From positions 1 through 12,362 of the forward strand of contig CAYRFU010000221.1 of NCBI GenBank assembly GCA_964423525.1: DNA of 12,362 nucleotides. The letters run 5' to 3'. Source of the stretch: CAYRFU01 sp964423525. Lineage in GTDB: Bacteria; Vulcanimicrobiota; Xenobia; Xenobiales; JADMJV01. The notes under the pieces are model-generated. The model ran no database searches. It worked only from the letters and a program-made list of their open reading frames with translations, and had not been told where the DNA came from. The translations under genes were made by a program, and so were the position numbers. This document shows, in pieces, positions 11,946 to 12,362 of the stretch; positions within the stretch are counted from its first letter, which is position 1; each line of letters starts with the position of its first letter.

Positions 11946-12362
11946 ATGCTCTCGGGTTGGTCGGGTCTTTCTTCCCTCCTCCGGGATCTTCTCCTGAGCT
12001 GGCTCACGGGCCGGTTGGTGGAGAACCCTCTACCGGAGTCGTATCGCGCACCCGGGCCCTTTCCGTTTATGTCGCAAAGGCTTCGGACTCTGGCCCAACG
12101 GGTGGTTCGGAGAAAGGCCGTGGCGATGCTGTGCGAGCCAACCCATTGGGGCGGCTATGTCGACCCTGTGGTGCTGGTAGAGCGACTCAGGCTTTTCCCC
12201 GACGAGCCGGACCTAGCGGATTTGGTTCAGGCCTTACTGCGCTTGCCTGGCGATCGGCGAGACTCAGCCTTGGAGAAGGCCCGCGGCCTGGGTGGTCACT
12301 GGATGAAAGCGGTCCGGTGGGCGCTCGGTGGGCAGGACGGTCCCGGCCCTCGCGAACGGTGG
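11946..12362 (+). CDS. Partial gene running off the window, resembling the DUF6493 family
   Basis: An open plus-strand frame from ATG 11946 to the last base gives 139 residues without a stop and is incomplete at the 3' end. The frame opens at 11892 after a TGA; other starts are TTG 11940 and ATG 12069. No good Shine-Dalgarno sequence is seen. The segment LCEPTHWGGYVDPVVLVERL (about 62-81), followed by DLVQALLRLP (92-101) and a helical ALEKARGLGGHWMKAVRWAL region, resembles from memory the repeated-helix region of DUF6493 proteins, which carry a similar PTxxxGxxDPxxLVERL followed by ALLRL. Those proteins are usually much longer on both sides, so the N-terminus here looks short. Function of the family is unknown. 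The competing minus-strand frames are closed by stops at 12004-12006 and in the 12061-12120 interval, which supports this frame. Confidence 0.65.
   Translation, partial: MLSGWSGLSSLLRDLLLSWLTGRLVENPLPESYRAPGPFPFMSQRLRTLAQRVVRRKAVAMLCEPTHWGGYVDPVVLVERLRLFPDEPDLADLVQALLRLPGDRRDSALEKARGLGGHWMKAVRWALGGQDGPGPRERW

Noticed and set aside
11705..12007. 100-residue minus-strand frame from GTG 12007 overlapping the kinase domain
   Set aside because: It is Arg/Ser-rich out-of-frame sequence with no HisKA features, so it does not supply the missing N-terminal half of the kinase by a simple frameshift.

Overview
The window is GC-rich, densely packed bacterial chromosome with many GTG and TTG starts. It carries a CarD-type RNA polymerase regulator, a set of type IV pilus / type II secretion minor pseudopilins, a DUF885 metallopeptidase-like protein and a DEAD-box helicase. 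No rRNA, tRNA, CRISPR array, transposase or phage gene is visible. The prepilins imply a type IV-filament or type II secretion assembly encoded elsewhere. Nothing here fixes the phylum; an uncultured, environmental lineage is a guess from the unfamiliar large protein and unusual fusions.

Layout. (1) 58-1606, minus strand: a GspJ/PilW-like pseudopilin, a PilX/GspK-like protein whose start overlaps the previous stop, then a CarD/CdnL-family protein. (2) 1663-4441, plus strand, divergent from block 1: a PilV/GspI-like pseudopilin with an Ig-like C-terminal domain, overlapping by 8 bp a GspH/FimT-like pseudopilin fused to an Ig/cadherin-like domain and a TolB-type beta-propeller. Together the two blocks make a complete H-I-J-K-like minor pseudopilin set, which in known systems forms the filament tip and initiates assembly. 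(3) 4347-5024: two small, less certain genes of unknown function, divergent from each other. (4) 5021-8305, minus strand: a very large acidic modular protein of about 1,094 residues. In order it has CC/His clusters flanking a glycine-zipper hairpin, about 15 tandem imperfect repeats of 32-34 residues, GDD-rich RTX-like segments and a duplicated C-terminal alpha-helical domain. I do not recognise it as a whole. (5) 8393-10159, plus strand: a secreted DUF885 protein with an HExxxGHH motif. (6) 10368-11489, plus strand: a compact DEAD-box RNA helicase. (7) 11446-11823, minus strand: a histidine-kinase ATPase domain with no dimerisation domain. It lies head-to-head with a plus-strand gene from about 11946 that runs off the window end and resembles part of the DUF6493 family.

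The most distinctive items are the repeat protein (4), the pseudopilin-propeller fusion (2), and the junction near 11.9 kb where two genes both seem to lack their N-terminal parts. Functional links between the blocks are inference. Only the two pseudopilin blocks form a coherent functional unit.
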